Positions 43,536 to 55,799 of a DNA stretch of 64,000 bases are shown one piece after another; position 1 is the first letter of the stretch, and every line of letters starts with the position of its first letter. Source of the stretch: Seiridium cupressi (lineage: Eukaryota > Ascomycota > Sordariomycetes > Amphisphaeriales > Sporocadaceae); the NCBI GenBank assembly GCA_036674765.1, contig JARVKI010000018.1:310001-374000 (forward strand). The letters run 5' to 3'. The notes under the pieces are model-generated. The model was not told the origin of the DNA. It did no database searches and worked only from the letters and a program-made list of their open reading frames with translations. A program made the translations under genes and the position numbers.

Positions 43536-44798
43536 TCAGACCGACTTCAGCTTTTGGGCATTGGGGAAAACCACATGGCTTGTCCGCGCCAGCCAATTTG
43601 ACTTTCCAGTAATATTAGGATCTGGCCCGATAAAGTCGTGTGGAAAACCGAGATGAAATGGGCGGGCATTTTCCAGTTGTGCAATTTGCTTCTCGGTCAG
43701 CTTGATGCTCAACGCTTGAAGGTTATCCTTTAAGTGCTCGACCTTGCGTCCACCCACAATAGCAAAGACGTTTGGAGCTTTGTGTAGAACATAAGCTAAA
43801 GCGATCGCAGTCACGGATTCGATACCGTGCTCAGACGCAACTTTGGCTAGTGCAGCACTCATTCTGACTTCTTCGGGTGTCTGGTACGCACCGGAGAGAA
43901 GGCGCAGGGGTTCATTGGCTTCTTTGCGCTTCTCGATTGATGCTTTCGTCTGGAATTTGCCTCCCCCCAAGACGTCCCAGCTGAGTCAATTGTCAGTAAG
44001 GCAAACTAAAAATGTGAAAGGGACGCCGATAGAAAAGCTGTAAGTGGGCAGCCAGAACTGCTCTTGAAGAAAATGGAGAACTAGGGCATTGATGACTTAC
44101 GGTGCCAGTGCCATGCCAAAATGTCGAGCCATGGGGATGATATCTCTTTCAAAGGCTCTGTTCATCACATTCCAACGACCCTGGTAAATACTAAATGGAG
44201 TTTTTCCATGATCTGCAGCGTACGTATTGGCAGCTGCGACTATCCAAGCAGGAGTATCGGACACTCCGAGATACAAAACCTTGCCTTGCTCAACAAGGAA
44301 GTGCAGCGTATCCATGAGCTCTTTGATTGAAGTGGTTTGATCCCACCAGTGAATATACAAGATATCGATATAATCCGTCTGCAACTTTTTCAAAGAGTCG
44401 CGGACGCTCATGTGGATGACCTTGCGATGGTTGCCGCTGAAATTAGCAGCCTGTGGTCCCTTGCCGATGGCGTGGCTGCGATAGTCTGTGGTGAACTTGG
44501 TGGCGACCACGATGGAGTCACGATTACTTCGTTCCTTCATCCACTCTCCAATCCAGGTCTCGGACTGCTCATCCTGGTAATTGTTGGACGTGTCGATAAT
44601 ATTGCCTCCGGCTTCCCAGTACGCATCGAGTAGCTTGAAGGAGCTCTCCTTATCCATAGACCCTAGAAACCCAGACCAGGCCTCCCCGATAGACATACCA
44701 CCGAGTTGCAAGGGAGAAACTCTGATGGCTGCAGTCGAGGAAAAGATCCGATGCCGGCCCAGTTCTGTCGGGGGTTCCGGTGTGGATTGGGCGGCCAT
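43536..44798 (-). CDS. Aldo/keto reductase, aryl-alcohol dehydrogenase type
   Basis: Two exons, 44798-44101 and 43980-43536, across a 120-nt intron (GTAAGT...TCAG), giving 380 aa. The join reads [13 protein letters not shown], the conserved segment of this subgroup. The catalytic tetrad is visible: Asp69 and Tyr74 ([14 protein letters not shown]), Lys101 (VATKF) and His150 (LYIHWWD). [13 protein letters not shown] is the NADP-binding end. It resembles fungal aryl-alcohol dehydrogenases and the norsolorinic-acid-reductase-like group. Predicted reaction: NADPH-dependent reduction of aromatic or other aldehydes and ketones in the cytosol. It is convergent with the GH51 gene; the two stops are only about 180 bp apart. 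Confidence 0.92.
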
Positions 44799-45794
44799 GA
44801 TCCTGTGATTTCCCTGATGAATCTCAACTCTGAAGTTATCCTGGATAAAATCGTGACCTGATATTGGCCCTATGAGTCCGCTGACGAGAATGGGAAGCTC
44901 GTTATAGTGTCGCGTTTGTGGTTAGTATTGGCAGCACTCACATTATTGCTGTATTCGTAAAGTTCGTCAGGCGATAGATATGGATGTTGCTGCCCTAGTA
45001 AATGAAAATGTAGAGTAAAATGGAATGGCCAATTATTGCAAGCCTTTGCAGAATTGCGCTTGGAGTAGTCGCGAGAGTGGTACTGGTGAACGTTTGGGAG
45101 TGCGTCAATTCCTGTCTCAAATAACTGACCGCAAGATCTCCACTCTCCCCTCATGTTCTGTGCCATTTTGTTTCATATCTTTTGTTGATCCAATGACCTG
45201 CCAGTGCGCACTCTTGATGGGGAAGGTGCAGAGTTGTTGATATATTGATGTGACGTTCATAATCGGGGCTGCAGCTGTTAGGCTGTTCGTTGACGGGCCG
45301 CCTACAGTCTTGGAATTGGCCCAGGCGCAGTCGTGCCTTACCACACACTGAAGTTCAACCAACTGTCGCTCATCTTCCATCATACGTGAGAACCTCGCAA
45401 AGGCTGTTGTTGCAATTTTACATACACTCATCATCAGGGCATTTCCTCGGTGTATCATATCGTGCGACAGCGAAAAATGTGTCAGCACTCGAGCGCAACC
45501 TTGTAAGATGAACCTCAAACCTGGTAACGTAGAGTATCAACTACGAAAGCACCTCTTGATATTTTCTCCTTCGAAGTGCGCTCTTAGATTGACCATGCAA
45601 ATATCCGCCGAGTCTCTTGCGGATTAAGCAGGCCATTGAGGAGCAAGGCATGGCAAGGAGCTTACGAGTAAAGAACAAGGTAATTCTAGGTTCTTACACG
45701 GTCGGCACTTGGGGCATAAACAGAACATTGATGAAATCTTAACATTTATCCCATTCCACAATCCTTAAACTCCGTTTTTCAAATGAAAGACTGA
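44799..45794. other. Intergenic, nothing recognised
   Basis: 5' region of the aldo/keto reductase and 3' flank of the quercetinase. The ORFs here have no protein-like composition. Confidence 0.5.
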
Positions 45795-46940
45795 CTAATA
45801 TGAGGCCGTGTACCCTGCATTAACAGGGTAAGTGGTGTAGTTCCAAGACTCCGCCCTTTGCAGAAGCTGGTAGTCGAATCCATCACCTCCACCACTCACG
45901 TATAACACTTTGGTGTAAGCCGCAGTCGCGTAGTAGTTGAACGATGTATCAGCTGGTACGAAGATGACGTCGCCCTGGATCAACGAGATGCTGTCATAAC
46001 CATCAACCTCAACGACAAGCTGGCCCTCCTCGAGCTGGAAGGCAACCGGCGCAGTGTAGGACACGGTGGCGGCAGTCTGGTTGGAAAGGAGTGGGCTCAT
46101 CACCATGTTGCCAATTGTGAAGTTGTTGGCCGTCTGTTCGCCAGTAGCAAGCGGGCTCATCAGGCGGTACACGCCATCGTCGGTGTTGAGGTACATGGGG
46201 CCGTAGTTCTTGGCGACGAAGTTAGGAGTCACCGAGTCGGCAGCAAGGGTGTTCGATCCATTGTGCCAGTTGGAAGCACCACCAGCACTACCATTGACCA
46301 AGTCGCGGCGGGGGTTGAAGTCGACCTGAGCGAAGACATCGAAAGTCTCCAGAGCCGAGATTACGGAAGAGTCGCTGCTGGTGGTGTCTGCGATATCCGA
46401 GGGTATGAATTCGGATCCCATGGATGATTCGTAAGTGGAATCAGCCAGGGCGATGAACAGTGCCTCAAAACCGCCTGGTTGGATGATTCCAGTGAGCTGC
46501 GTGTCCGGGTCCATAATCTGGAAGGTGTGGACGGTGTTGTGCGGAACGGCGCCATAGTCACCCTGTGTGAGGACACGAGCTGCCTCGCCAGTAGCATCAG
46601 TCTGCGCCCAGAGCTGAACTCTCCCCTTGGTGCAATAGAAGTTCTCGTAATGGGTCTTGTGGGTGTGAGGCAAGACACCCAGACCGGCTCCAGCAGCTGC
46701 GTTGGTCTGCATCAGGGTGAAGGCGCCGTCCGAGGAGTTGCCGGTCACGGAAAACCGGTATATCTGAGAGCCGACCTGAACGGCTTGGCCGCTGCCCTTG
46801 CGAAGAGCATATGGTCGGGCATACTGAGGAGCTTCGTCTACGAGAAGGCTTCCATTTCCGACTCTTCGAGTAACGCAGTTGGGGAGGGCGGCAGCTAACG
46901 AGAGCAACGACGTGACAATAACTGCGGACTTCATGGTCAA
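45795..46940 (-). CDS. Secreted quercetin 2,3-dioxygenase (quercetinase, bicupin)
   Basis: A single exon of 381 aa. Signal peptide MTMKSAVIVTSLLSLAAALP; the second Met could be the true start. The N-terminal cupin holds the copper ligands in the pattern known from the Aspergillus enzyme: His92 and His94 (PHTHKTHYEN), Glu99 and His138 (NTVHTF). The C-terminal cupin (about 240-360) includes QGDVIFVPADTSFNYYA without a metal site, as expected. Several N-glycosylation sites. Reaction: quercetin plus O2 gives a depside plus carbon monoxide, opening the flavonol C ring. An extracellular enzyme for degrading plant flavonols, often induced by rutin. No intron. Confidence 0.93.
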   Translation of the reverse strand: MTMKSAVIVTSLLSLAAALPNCVTRRVGNGSLLVDEAPQYARPYALRKGSGQAVQVGSQIYRFSVTGNSSDGAFTLMQTNAAAGAGLGVLPHTHKTHYENFYCTKGRVQLWAQTDATGEAARVLTQGDYGAVPHNTVHTFQIMDPDTQLTGIIQPGGFEALFIALADSTYESSMGSEFIPSDIADTTSSDSSVISALETFDVFAQVDFNPRRDLVNGSAGGASNWHNGSNTLAADSVTPNFVAKNYGPMYLNTDDGVYRLMSPLATGEQTANNFTIGNMVMSPLLSNQTAATVSYTAPVAFQLEEGQLVVEVDGYDSISLIQGDVIFVPADTSFNYYATAAYTKVLYVSGGGDGFDYQLLQRAESWNYTTYPVNAGYTASY

Positions 46941-47937
46941 GGTATATTCAGAGGATATACTAGGTCGTGACGGGTCAAGCTGGAGACGAAATAAATCTTT
47001 CGAAGACCTACGCAGATGTGGAGTCTCAAATATAAGAGCTTTTATTGACTGACTGACTGACTGACTAGGAAAGCAAGACTGGGGACTAGGAGGGAGATCG
47101 TCACCACGAAACAGACGCGAAGGACACTGATATATTTATAGGGTTTCACCGCGTCCACATTGTCACCGAACATGGGGATTTCAACGAGTCAACGACGGAG
47201 GTCCGGAACTCAGAGCGGCACTTTTCGCATGAAGGCAGGCGTCATTACGGATCTGCTGGAAAACACGAAGTGGGCTATCAACGATTCTATCTAATATCAA
47301 CGTGTAGATCTCCAGGGCACATGCGTGTGCAACGGCCCCGTCCGAACATGCCGCCAAGGAACTGGATCACCTCAGGGTTCGCACGGGGCACGGTATGCTC
47401 ATAACGTATGGATGCCGAAGAGTTGAGTGGAGCAGATCGGGGGCTTTCGATGGATTCTGTACGGCATTGCGCTCAGGAACGTGCAAAATTTGACCCAATG
47501 TTCCTTGAAACAACCGATTGCGCCGATGTTTGTCTTCAGTAGAGTCCACTTAGTACCCTTGTCGTTCCTGAACCGGTAGAGACTAAGATTTTTTTAATAA
47601 TTTAAGCCTCGCGGCAATTCCGAAGCTTACACTACGGAAGTTCCGGTCATCACATAGTTCCCACCCTGCTATTTGTCGGACGCGATCATGGAAAAAAATG
47701 TTCTATCTCTGACCCGCTGCATGCACTTTTTCGTGAGAGGAGCACCATTGTTCCGATACCATCTTTTCCAGGGCAGGAAAAAGAAATCTGCCGAGTAATC
47801 GGCATTGGCTAGATACACATCACCACAAAATCGGGGCGCATAGAAGAGGGCATTCATCAAGCTAATTACGCGACATAAATGCCTGTAACCCTCTGGACGG
47901 ACTCACATTCTGGAAATACCGGACAATCACTAACTAA
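46941..47937. other. 5' region of quercetinase and spacer, with a TGAC repeat
   Basis: Contains a five-copy TGAC repeat at 47046-47066 about 105 bp upstream of the quercetinase ATG, and a minus-strand TATA-like TATAAATATA at 47140-47131, some 190 bp upstream. Nothing else recognised up to the nitroreductase stop. Confidence 0.5.
47046..47066. repeat. (TGAC)5 microsatellite
   Basis: Five tandem TGAC units in the promoter region of the quercetinase gene; directly visible. Confidence 0.9.
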
Positions 47938-48651
47938 CTAGTCCTTGACGAAAACTGTTGTATCCTCAACCCCATACCTACCAATGTGGACCTTGTTGAC
48001 ATTGAAATCCGCATCCTCATACCTGACCGACACCCCACACAGGATCTCCAAGTCCTCGGCGACGCCCAGCTCTTTCCTCACCAGGTCCCTGTAACCCGCA
48101 ATACTGACCTGCACGCAGCTGCCGACGCCCAGCTCCGTCAGAGCCAGCAGGAATGTCTGTAGATACATGCCGACGCTCATGGCAGCGACGCCGGGCAGTT
48201 CCTTGCTCATGCACACGATGACGCCCACAGGGGCGCCGAAGAACTCAAAGTTGCGCAGCACGGCCTCGCGCTGCGCCTCGGAGTCGCCGCGTTGGATGCC
48301 CCACCCGTCGCCGTAGATGAGCCGCCCGAGCTCGGATCGTGAGTGCCGGAACTTCTCGGGCAGGGCGGGGATGTTGGGCGCGGCGCCCGAGGAAACCGTC
48401 GTCTTGAGGGCCGCCTTGAGACGGTCTAGTGCGGGGCTGGTCACGACGTAGAGACGTCAGGCCTGCGTGTTGGAGTTTGAGGGCGCGTGGGCCGCGAGCT
48501 GCAGCGCTTGGTTCAGTATGTCGTCCGGGACGGGCTTGGGGAGGAAGAGACGGGTGGAGTGCCGCGTCACGATGGCTTCGTCGAGGAGCATATGGTGACT
48601 ATTTCGTCGAGCCGAAAGGCCTTCTTCTGCTAAGGATGTGGACGAAGGCAT
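47938..48651 (-). pseudogene. Nitroreductase-family flavoprotein interrupted by one TGA
   Basis: One minus-strand frame runs from ATG 48651 (or 48591, MLLDEAIVTRHSTR) to the stop at 47938, broken only by TGA at 48459-48457. Around it the sequence reads APSNSNTQA, stop, RLYVVTSPALDRL. The family has NTQPWR or NTQAWR here, so a Trp codon TGG probably became TGA. Other family features are HAPSNSNTQ (FMN/substrate site), a central FGAPVGVIVC, ELGVGSCVQVSI and the final GRYGVED. FMN enzymes of this family reduce nitroaromatics or quinones with NAD(P)H. With the stop only a 65-85 residue fragment would be made from the first ATG; restart at a later Met would lack the N-terminal half of the dimer. 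It could be a recent null or a base-call error. Confidence 0.75.
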
Positions 48652-49373
48652 TCTGCGTTTATGCTGTGCGAAAATTGACCCCCCTTCATATAGTATAAGA
48701 CTTAATGGAGCAAGACCGACTCTCAATCGCTCGAGGCGATCGCGGTTTACAGCTTATCGACTCTTGCGTCGGATGGATGCGAAGACGAGTGCGGGGAACG
48801 GCTTGGACCTCGACGGACCTAATCTTCTAATGCATGTTCTCGTCGGTTAGAGCAAAGCGGATACTCTGGTTGCTACATCAAGCGCCAGAAGTTTAGTGAT
48901 CACCGTGCAGCTAGTGACTAGAGCTTATGTTTCAGATAGCGGCGCAGAAGCAGTGAAATTTAGGCCTATGCTAGACAAAGCTTTTTCCGACGGCAAACCA
49001 CCATGGTAGCATTTCGATGAGTCGAGTCCCTGGCTCAAATCCCTTTAGAATCCGATCACACTGAACGATGTCACACAACACTACACTGCGTCATAAAAGG
49101 TCATTATATCGTGCTGTCTGATTCTGGTTGTGCAGTTGTTCCATGATGTTAAGAACCACTGCAGCTGAGCATCGAATTTTACTAGAGTACAATTTAAGTT
49201 GTACAACCAATCCTAACGCCGGTCGCCGTGGGTTCACCTGTTATATATCGTACAGTCGAGGTCCCTATCTACTATGTATTCGTAATCATCCAAGTCTTGC
49301 CAAGAGAATATTTGCTGATTGGCTATTCGATATTCATGAGTCTTCATTTTTCGGTCATATTTCGTCCAATCAT
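48652..49373. other. Intergenic, nothing recognised
   Basis: Spacer between two minus-strand genes; holds the nitroreductase promoter. No gene or RNA seen. Confidence 0.5.
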
Positions 49374-51530
49374 CTAGTCAGGTGGTGATGCGCCTTCTTT
49401 TGAACGTGTTGGAGGATTATCGGGGAACAATGACGCGGTATGGGAGTAGAGAAGGTCGGGAGAGCGTGCCGGATCTGGCTCCTGAGAAACCACAATGGCA
49501 GGAGAGTGATCACTAGCTGGCAGAGCCACAGTAGGTACGGAGGACTCTGACAAGCTATTCCGCATATGGGTTAAATGAGTAAGGGATGGAACTTCCAATG
49601 TATCTCGACGAAGACTTGACCGACCAGGGATATCACCAGATGAGGATGACGGTTCGTTCAATAGAGGAGTTGGAGTCGGTGTTCGGTTTGTGGGCATAGT
49701 ACTAGCTCTGGCTGCTCGTGGAGGCGAAGTCGGCCATTGGGTTGATGGGAGTTGCGGCGACTGGGACGATTCTCTCTCCTGCGATGGAGCGCCAACCTCG
49801 ATATCCAACCTCGATTCGGGGCTACCTGATCGCGAGTGTTCATCGCGGATAGAAGGTGTGGGCCAGTCTCTTCTAATTTTTGAAAGCGCACGGTTTCGAT
49901 TGCTCTCTCCTGGAATTTCAGGATAGTCCGTTGCTGGTCCCTGTCGAAAGTCGGAATAATCAAAGCGCTTGCGAGATGGTGTCCCAATGTAGTCGCCCAT
50001 CTTGCTCAAAGCTGCGGCAAACTTCCGTCTATTTCCGGCGTCTGTGGCATTTGAGCGCTGACTAATGGTAGACCTCAAGCCAGTTCCGTTTTCGTGTAGT
50101 GAAACTCTCGGCAGGCTATCTGAAGAGCCTTCGTGAGTGCTTCTGGCCCTAGCTGGAGAAAGCCGACTATTTGCAGGCAGGAAGATGCCCTCATCGCGGT
50201 GATAATGCGCTGACTTGCCCTCAGAATAGTCCGATCCATCTTCGCCGTCTGCGGCTCGGACTACCAACACCAGTGACCCCAACGCGGCAAGGCCGGTTCC
50301 GACAATAGGACCCCACTGACCTGTAGGTTTTGTCAGTCATTGCAACCATATGACCAGGTCTTTTGATACCTACCGATGCTTGCCATCGGCTCAGTTTGAT
50401 AGTTGACTGGTGTGCTCCAGAAGTTCTTCTCGCCCAGAACAAGAATCGCGAGTACAGCAGCACCGAAAATCGGGATCTCGATGGCTATTTTCAGATACTT
50501 CTTGATGTCCTCCTGGACGGTTTTCATTTGACTGGGCGTGGCACCATTGGTCCCTTCGATTGTCTCGTCGACTTCTGGATCAGTTTTAGGGAAGAAGCGC
50601 TGTCTCCAATTGAACTCGGCGATTCTGTCCCACATAGTCACGAGTGACAGAATGGCGGGAAGACAGCATGCGGCTGCAAGCAATGTGCCTGTGCCAAATG
50701 TGAGCGTATGGGGAGCCGGTATGACGTAAATATTGTTTGTACTTCCGTACCAGGAGCGCATAGGCGACCACGGGTTTCCGGGGCCGATGTCACAGGTCAG
50801 TCCGCAGGTGAAGCTGCCATAGGGGAAAGCTTCAGGGTGGTCGTTCGTAAGGGGTCGACCATGATCATCCTGCCCGCACGGCCGCGTATTGATGCGGTAG
50901 AACTCGACAGTCAAGCTGAGAAGCCCAGCAAGTAAAAGGCCAGTCCAAGCAAATATGATATTCCGACCACGATCGTTGAAATATGTGGAAGACAACTTGA
51001 CTGTAACAGGGGCAGCTAAAATTCCTATTGAGCATAACTGAAAAGCTCCATAAACATCCATATCAACAGCATCTGTAAAAGGCTTATCAGCCGCAAGGTC
51101 GGGCTTGATATCTTGAGGAAACCTTACCGTTCGTATGTACGATTGCTAGCACAATGCCATGTATTGCAGCAACTGCGGGCAAAAGCAGGGCGGCTGCTAG
51201 ACATGCTTTCTTGAGCCATTCTACCTTCCGGGCAAGAAGACAGGCTAGGACAAGGACGTAGTACCTAAGCGTGCAGGAATCAGAATATAGTCTGACATTT
51301 GCCGAGACGGTGAAGTCTGCGGTGTGCTATCGATTATAGCCCGGTGGAGGGGCTGGGATAACGTTGCAAGTTAAGGAAACTGGGTGGAGAACCTACAACA
51401 CTCTCGAACCTGGGCCATACTGACCACTCACTGGCCAAGCACACACTACCTGTAATGGATCGGCAGTAGTGTTCAGGTCGCGGTTGATGAGGGTGTTTAT
51501 CAGCACGGCGGACGTGGGGATCGCTGGCAT
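49374..51530 (-). CDS. Multispan membrane protein with long disordered tail, unrecognised
   Basis: Four exons: 51530-51397, 51264-51128, 51072-50374 and 50320-49374 (introns of 132, 55 and 53 nt), giving 638 aa. The start ATG at 51530 (MPAIPTSAVLINTLINRDLN) is the only in-frame Met after an upstream stop. About seven hydrophobic segments are visible, including YYVLVLACLLA, ALLLPAVAAIHGIVLAIV, IIFAWTGLLLAGLLSLTV, LLAAACCLPAILSLVTMW, IPIFGAAVLAILVLG and IVGTGLAALGSLVLVV. A Cys-containing loop (RPCG...CGLTC) lies between spans. The last 290 residues are Ser/Pro/Arg-rich and without domains, probably cytosolic and phosphorylated. I do not recognise a family; fungal proteins of this layout are usually uncharacterised. 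Confidence 0.75.
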
Positions 51531-52639
51531 GACCGCATCTCCTCCGCCTTGGGCAGAATTCTTGGTAGCGAGAGCAGTCGCGTTGTAACTTCAGGCACGC
51601 GAGGTTTGGATGGGAAGAGGATGGTGCATCAGGGGCGGCATTTCAAGGCTTTTCTACGGCTTTCTAGAAGGGCAATCAAAGGTCATCTAATCAAGCACTC
51701 TGTCAGATGCCACGGAACCGCCCCGAAGATGAAGACAGGCAGACAGGGCTGAGACCGAGCACGAGCAAACACACTTGTGCTGTGATACGACCCTAGTGAT
51801 CCTTCCCAGCCCTGCGCGGCAAGATCTGCGTGGCCAAAAGTCTGCGCAGGACAGGTCCGGCATGGCGGTAGCCCAATTGAGGCTCGGTCAGCACCCGTGC
51901 CGAACAAGATGATGACCTGCAGCATCTGGAAGGAGGGGGGGGACCATGGTGAGAGAAAGCGCAGAATTCATGAGGTAATTCATGAGACTCATGGCCAGGT
52001 TCCAACAAATTATCAGTCGTCTTCGCATCCCATTCTCCACGCGTCCCGATTCCCACATTATTGGAAATCTGGGGAAACCTGGATTCGAGATGATAGATTT
52101 ATGAAGTCCCTTTAGGGCCACATTCTACCCCAGCATCACCGACACTGCGGGGTACCTGGGGCTTAGACAGCCACGAGTGCTACCGTCAGATTTGAGTTGG
52201 CAGCAGTGCCACTAGCCGTCTTACCAGGCAGCTTGGCCGCTGGAGAGCACAACAGTGCGCTGGAGGCAGAAAAAAGCCACCCGCAGCAAACTCGTAACTC
52301 GTCATAACCAGCTTACGGCCTCGAATCAGGTACTCGCCCAATCGTGAATATCAATTCTATACGACCACCTTTCTTGCCCTGTATCATATTCGGGTACCGC
52401 ATCGAGCCCGGCGCGCAGAGGGGAAACCCATTTGTGCATCACTGCCTTGTCATCCGGGCGAGGATCAGCACCTCCCATTGTGCGACAATTTGTATTGGCC
52501 ATCACGCTCATGCCCAAAGTATTTTAACGCTGAGGCTCCCGAGCACAGACCGACTACATACGCTGCACTCTATGTACTGGGCGACCCTGGACCCCACCCA
52601 CCAGCTCTATCGCCGTCCCAGTCCTTGACGGTCCTCACA
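51531..52639. other. Divergent 5' region, nothing recognised
   Basis: About 1.1 kb separating the start codons of the multispan protein and the ArsB-like permease. It holds a run of eight G around 51938-51945. No gene seen. Confidence 0.5.
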
Positions 52640-54978
52640 ATGGCACAGGATGTGGACGAAGCTGACCTGGACACCAGCATCATCAGGGACTGGCGGTCAA
52701 TCGTCACTCTTATTGTTTTTGTCTTGACGAGTGAGTATCCAATCGGACCCCCACTGCCTCGGCTTCCTCGACTCCAGTCTTTTGGCGGTAGCTAACCTGG
52801 TATAGATGTCAATGTGTTATTTCCTTACCATGTTCCCATTTACGTGCCCCGCGTACTGGTCAATGCTGGACTTGATACCCTGAGCTCGCTAAGGATTATT
52901 CCACCGAGGCAGGATGACTCTTTGGATCATTCTGGGGGTGGCCATTCCGCCAAAGTCACCCCCTTCGTTCGGTTCAGATTCCCCATGAACTTCCTGACTG
53001 CTCCCCTGGTGGCAGATCTCTTCCTCCTCGCTATCTTGGCTATTGGTCGGGAGGAAGTCTATGGAGGGACGATTGAAGCGAATAATATCAAACCTTATGA
53101 TATAATGATCTTCTTCATCTCGCTAGCGTACATTGCCATCTCTTTGGATGCCTCCGGTCTTATTAGGTGGCTCGCATTCAAGGTACTTCAGAAAGGAGGT
53201 AGTGCAGGGTACAAGCTATTTCTCTACCTATACGCCTTCTTCTTTGTCCTGGGCAGTTTTATCGGGAATGACCCCATCATCCTGTCTGGCACTGCCTTCC
53301 TGGCGTACATGACTCGGGTGTCTAGCAATATCGTACACCCTAGAGCTTGGATCCATGCACAATTCGCGATAGCCAACATTGCTTCGGCTATTTTGGTCTC
53401 CTCAAACCCAACGAACTTGGTGCTTGCCGGCGCATTCAAGGTCCAGTTCCTGACGTATACGGCAAACATGATAGTTCCGGTTATCGCAACAGCAATTGTA
53501 CTCTTCCCGTTCCTCCTTTATATCGTCTTCAATGACGAAAAGTTCATTCCTTCAAAGATCAATATGCACGAACTCCCGGACGAGGTGAAGGCCCGAAAAC
53601 CTGTCAATCCGAATATCCCACACGCGAGAGGCATGGCCGAGGAGGAGGAGAACCGAAACGTCAACGACGAACAAGGAAAGCTTCTCTCACTTGAAGAGAT
53701 CATGAACCCATTCCTCGACAAGGGAGGTGCCGCCTTCGGAGCTTTAATCATGACAGCAACTCTTGTCACACTTATCGGACTAAATGCATCCGGTCATGAA
53801 TGGCCCATATTCTACGTGACATTACCAGCTGCGGCTGTGATGCTCTTCTGGGATATCGGGTTTGGTTGGACAAACCGACATGAGACACGCAAGATCTCCC
53901 GCGATGGCCGCCGGGAGGTGGAACTTGCCCGCGCTACTCATCGTGCAAGACTGGAGGAAGAGGCGGGACGGATAGAGCCATCCCAGCAGCAACACGAAGA
54001 CGAAGAAGATCAGGCCGCTCGGCTTCCTCTCACAAAAAACTATTCACCGGCAGACCAGCTCAGTAGCGATAGCCAGGTCCCCGACCTCTCCGCCTCAAAT
54101 ACGGACAACGAATTTGCATCGCGTAATGAAAAAGACGAGACAACGCTACAAGATGGATTACGGCAGCGAGGACTGTTCACGGCTGGTCCGCAGGGGCAGG
54201 AAGCTACCAAGGACAACTCGAAAGAGTCGGAAAAAGAGATAAGCACAGGAAAGTCGACTATTTCTGGAACCAAGGACGGCCACGGACAACATTCAAGAAC
54301 ACTGACCTCCATTCTTGCCGATAGGTACAGGTGGTCACAGGAGACCTTTCCCACGGTGACAGTAGTGGTTTCTCATCTGCCATTCGCATTAATCCCCTTT
54401 GCGTTCTGCATGTTTACCCTTGTACAGGCCTTGGTGACCAAAGGCTGGATCGCCGTCTTCGCATATGGCTGGGATCACTGGGTGGCGAAGACAGGCACGG
54501 TCGGGGCTGTCGGTGGGATGGGTTTTTTATCAGTGATACTATGCAACGTAAGTCCCCTAAAACTTCCACCTCGTACACCTCCATGACTTGGTTTATTCTA
54601 CAGAACTGACTCTTGGGGATTTGAAACTAGTTTGCTGGGACGAACATCGGAACCACGATTTTGTTATCTCGCGTCATCCAGGCCTGGGTCGCCATCAACG
54701 ACATAAGCGGCAGATCCATCAGCGAACGCACTTTTTGGGCCACCGTGTATGCCATGGCGCTAGGCGTCAACTACGGCGCCTTCAGCACTGCGTTCAGTGC
54801 CTCGCTGGCAGGTTTACTATGGCGAGATATCCTTGCTCGTAAACATATACGTGTTAAGAGCCTTGACTTCGCACGTGTAAATCTACCGATCATCGCTATT
54901 GCCATGACAGTGGGATGTACGGTTCTGATCGGCGAGGTTTATATAATGAGGCATGAAACCCCTTACGTTCATGGGTGA
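52640..54978 (+). CDS. ArsB/NhaD-superfamily ion permease with large cytosolic loop
   Basis: Three exons: 52640-52730, 52806-54547 and 54631-54978 (introns of 75 and 83 nt), giving 726 aa. Repeated membrane-domain motifs of the ion-transporter superfamily are present: YDIMIFFISLAYIAISLDASGL is the first re-entrant region (shown in part), FIGNDPIILSGTAFLAYM, and SSNPTNLVLAGAF; near the end FAGTNIGTTILLSRVIQAW and LGVNYGAFSTAFSASLAG mirror these in the second half. Between the halves lies a roughly 155-residue hydrophilic loop (about 390-545) rich in Glu, Ser and Gln. Related proteins export arsenite or exchange Na+/H+ or dicarboxylates; the substrate is not deducible. No arsenic-resistance neighbours (arsenate reductase, ArsH, methyltransferase) occur here. 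Confidence 0.87.
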
Positions 54979-55799
54979 AATGTGCAGTGAGTCGGTATGA
55001 TATATTCTGTATATAGCGAGACCCCTACATGCACTTGATATACCCTACTTTATATAAGGCTACTAGCAAAGTCAGTTTCACATTCTCGTGACAAATGCCA
55101 AATATGACACTGATCAGGCAGCAGAGGAGAATAAGGAAACCACATGACGGAACGGTAGGTCAGAGGTCGCAAGATCACTGAGGGAAACACAGCTTGTGTG
55201 AGTTTTATTCGCGAAATGTTGCAATATAAAATGCGCAGCGGTTACTCAAAGAAAAAGGCGTCATTATGGTGTTCTGGATGCTGTATCACAATCTACCCCA
55301 CTGCGTTGTGCCTGGAGGACTGTATATTTTCCACTTTATTATCTAGGTGAAGCGATAGGCCAATTCCTTTACAACGTCTCTTACAGGTCATGCCAGCGAA
55401 TTGCAATAGGGCATAAAATGCGAACATTACCCAGTAGAATTGACCTATTGCTGGACTCGAGTACTCCAGCGTCCTACTTGGCATAAGCAATAGCAAGGGA
55501 AACAACTAGTAGGCTGTATGCCCGGAGAAACTGGCGCCAGCACAATCAGCCATCTACATAACTGCATGAAGTACGTGAGCACGCCGCTTGAATCATTGAC
55601 CGGTTATGCATATAGTCCATCGCGGTCGATACAATGACGAGTGACGAGCCAGCTATCGATTGTCTGTATAAACGTATCAATGATCTATCCTATTAGGCTA
55701 AATCTCCATCCGTCTCTAAGGGTTGACATTAGCCCGAATCTCGTTTGACCAGAATAATCTTTTGAACAACGAATTAATCAAGACAAGTCGCAAAAGCTG
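54979..55799. other. Intergenic, nothing recognised
   Basis: 3' flank of the permease and spacer to the methyltransferase relic. No gene supported. Confidence 0.5.
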
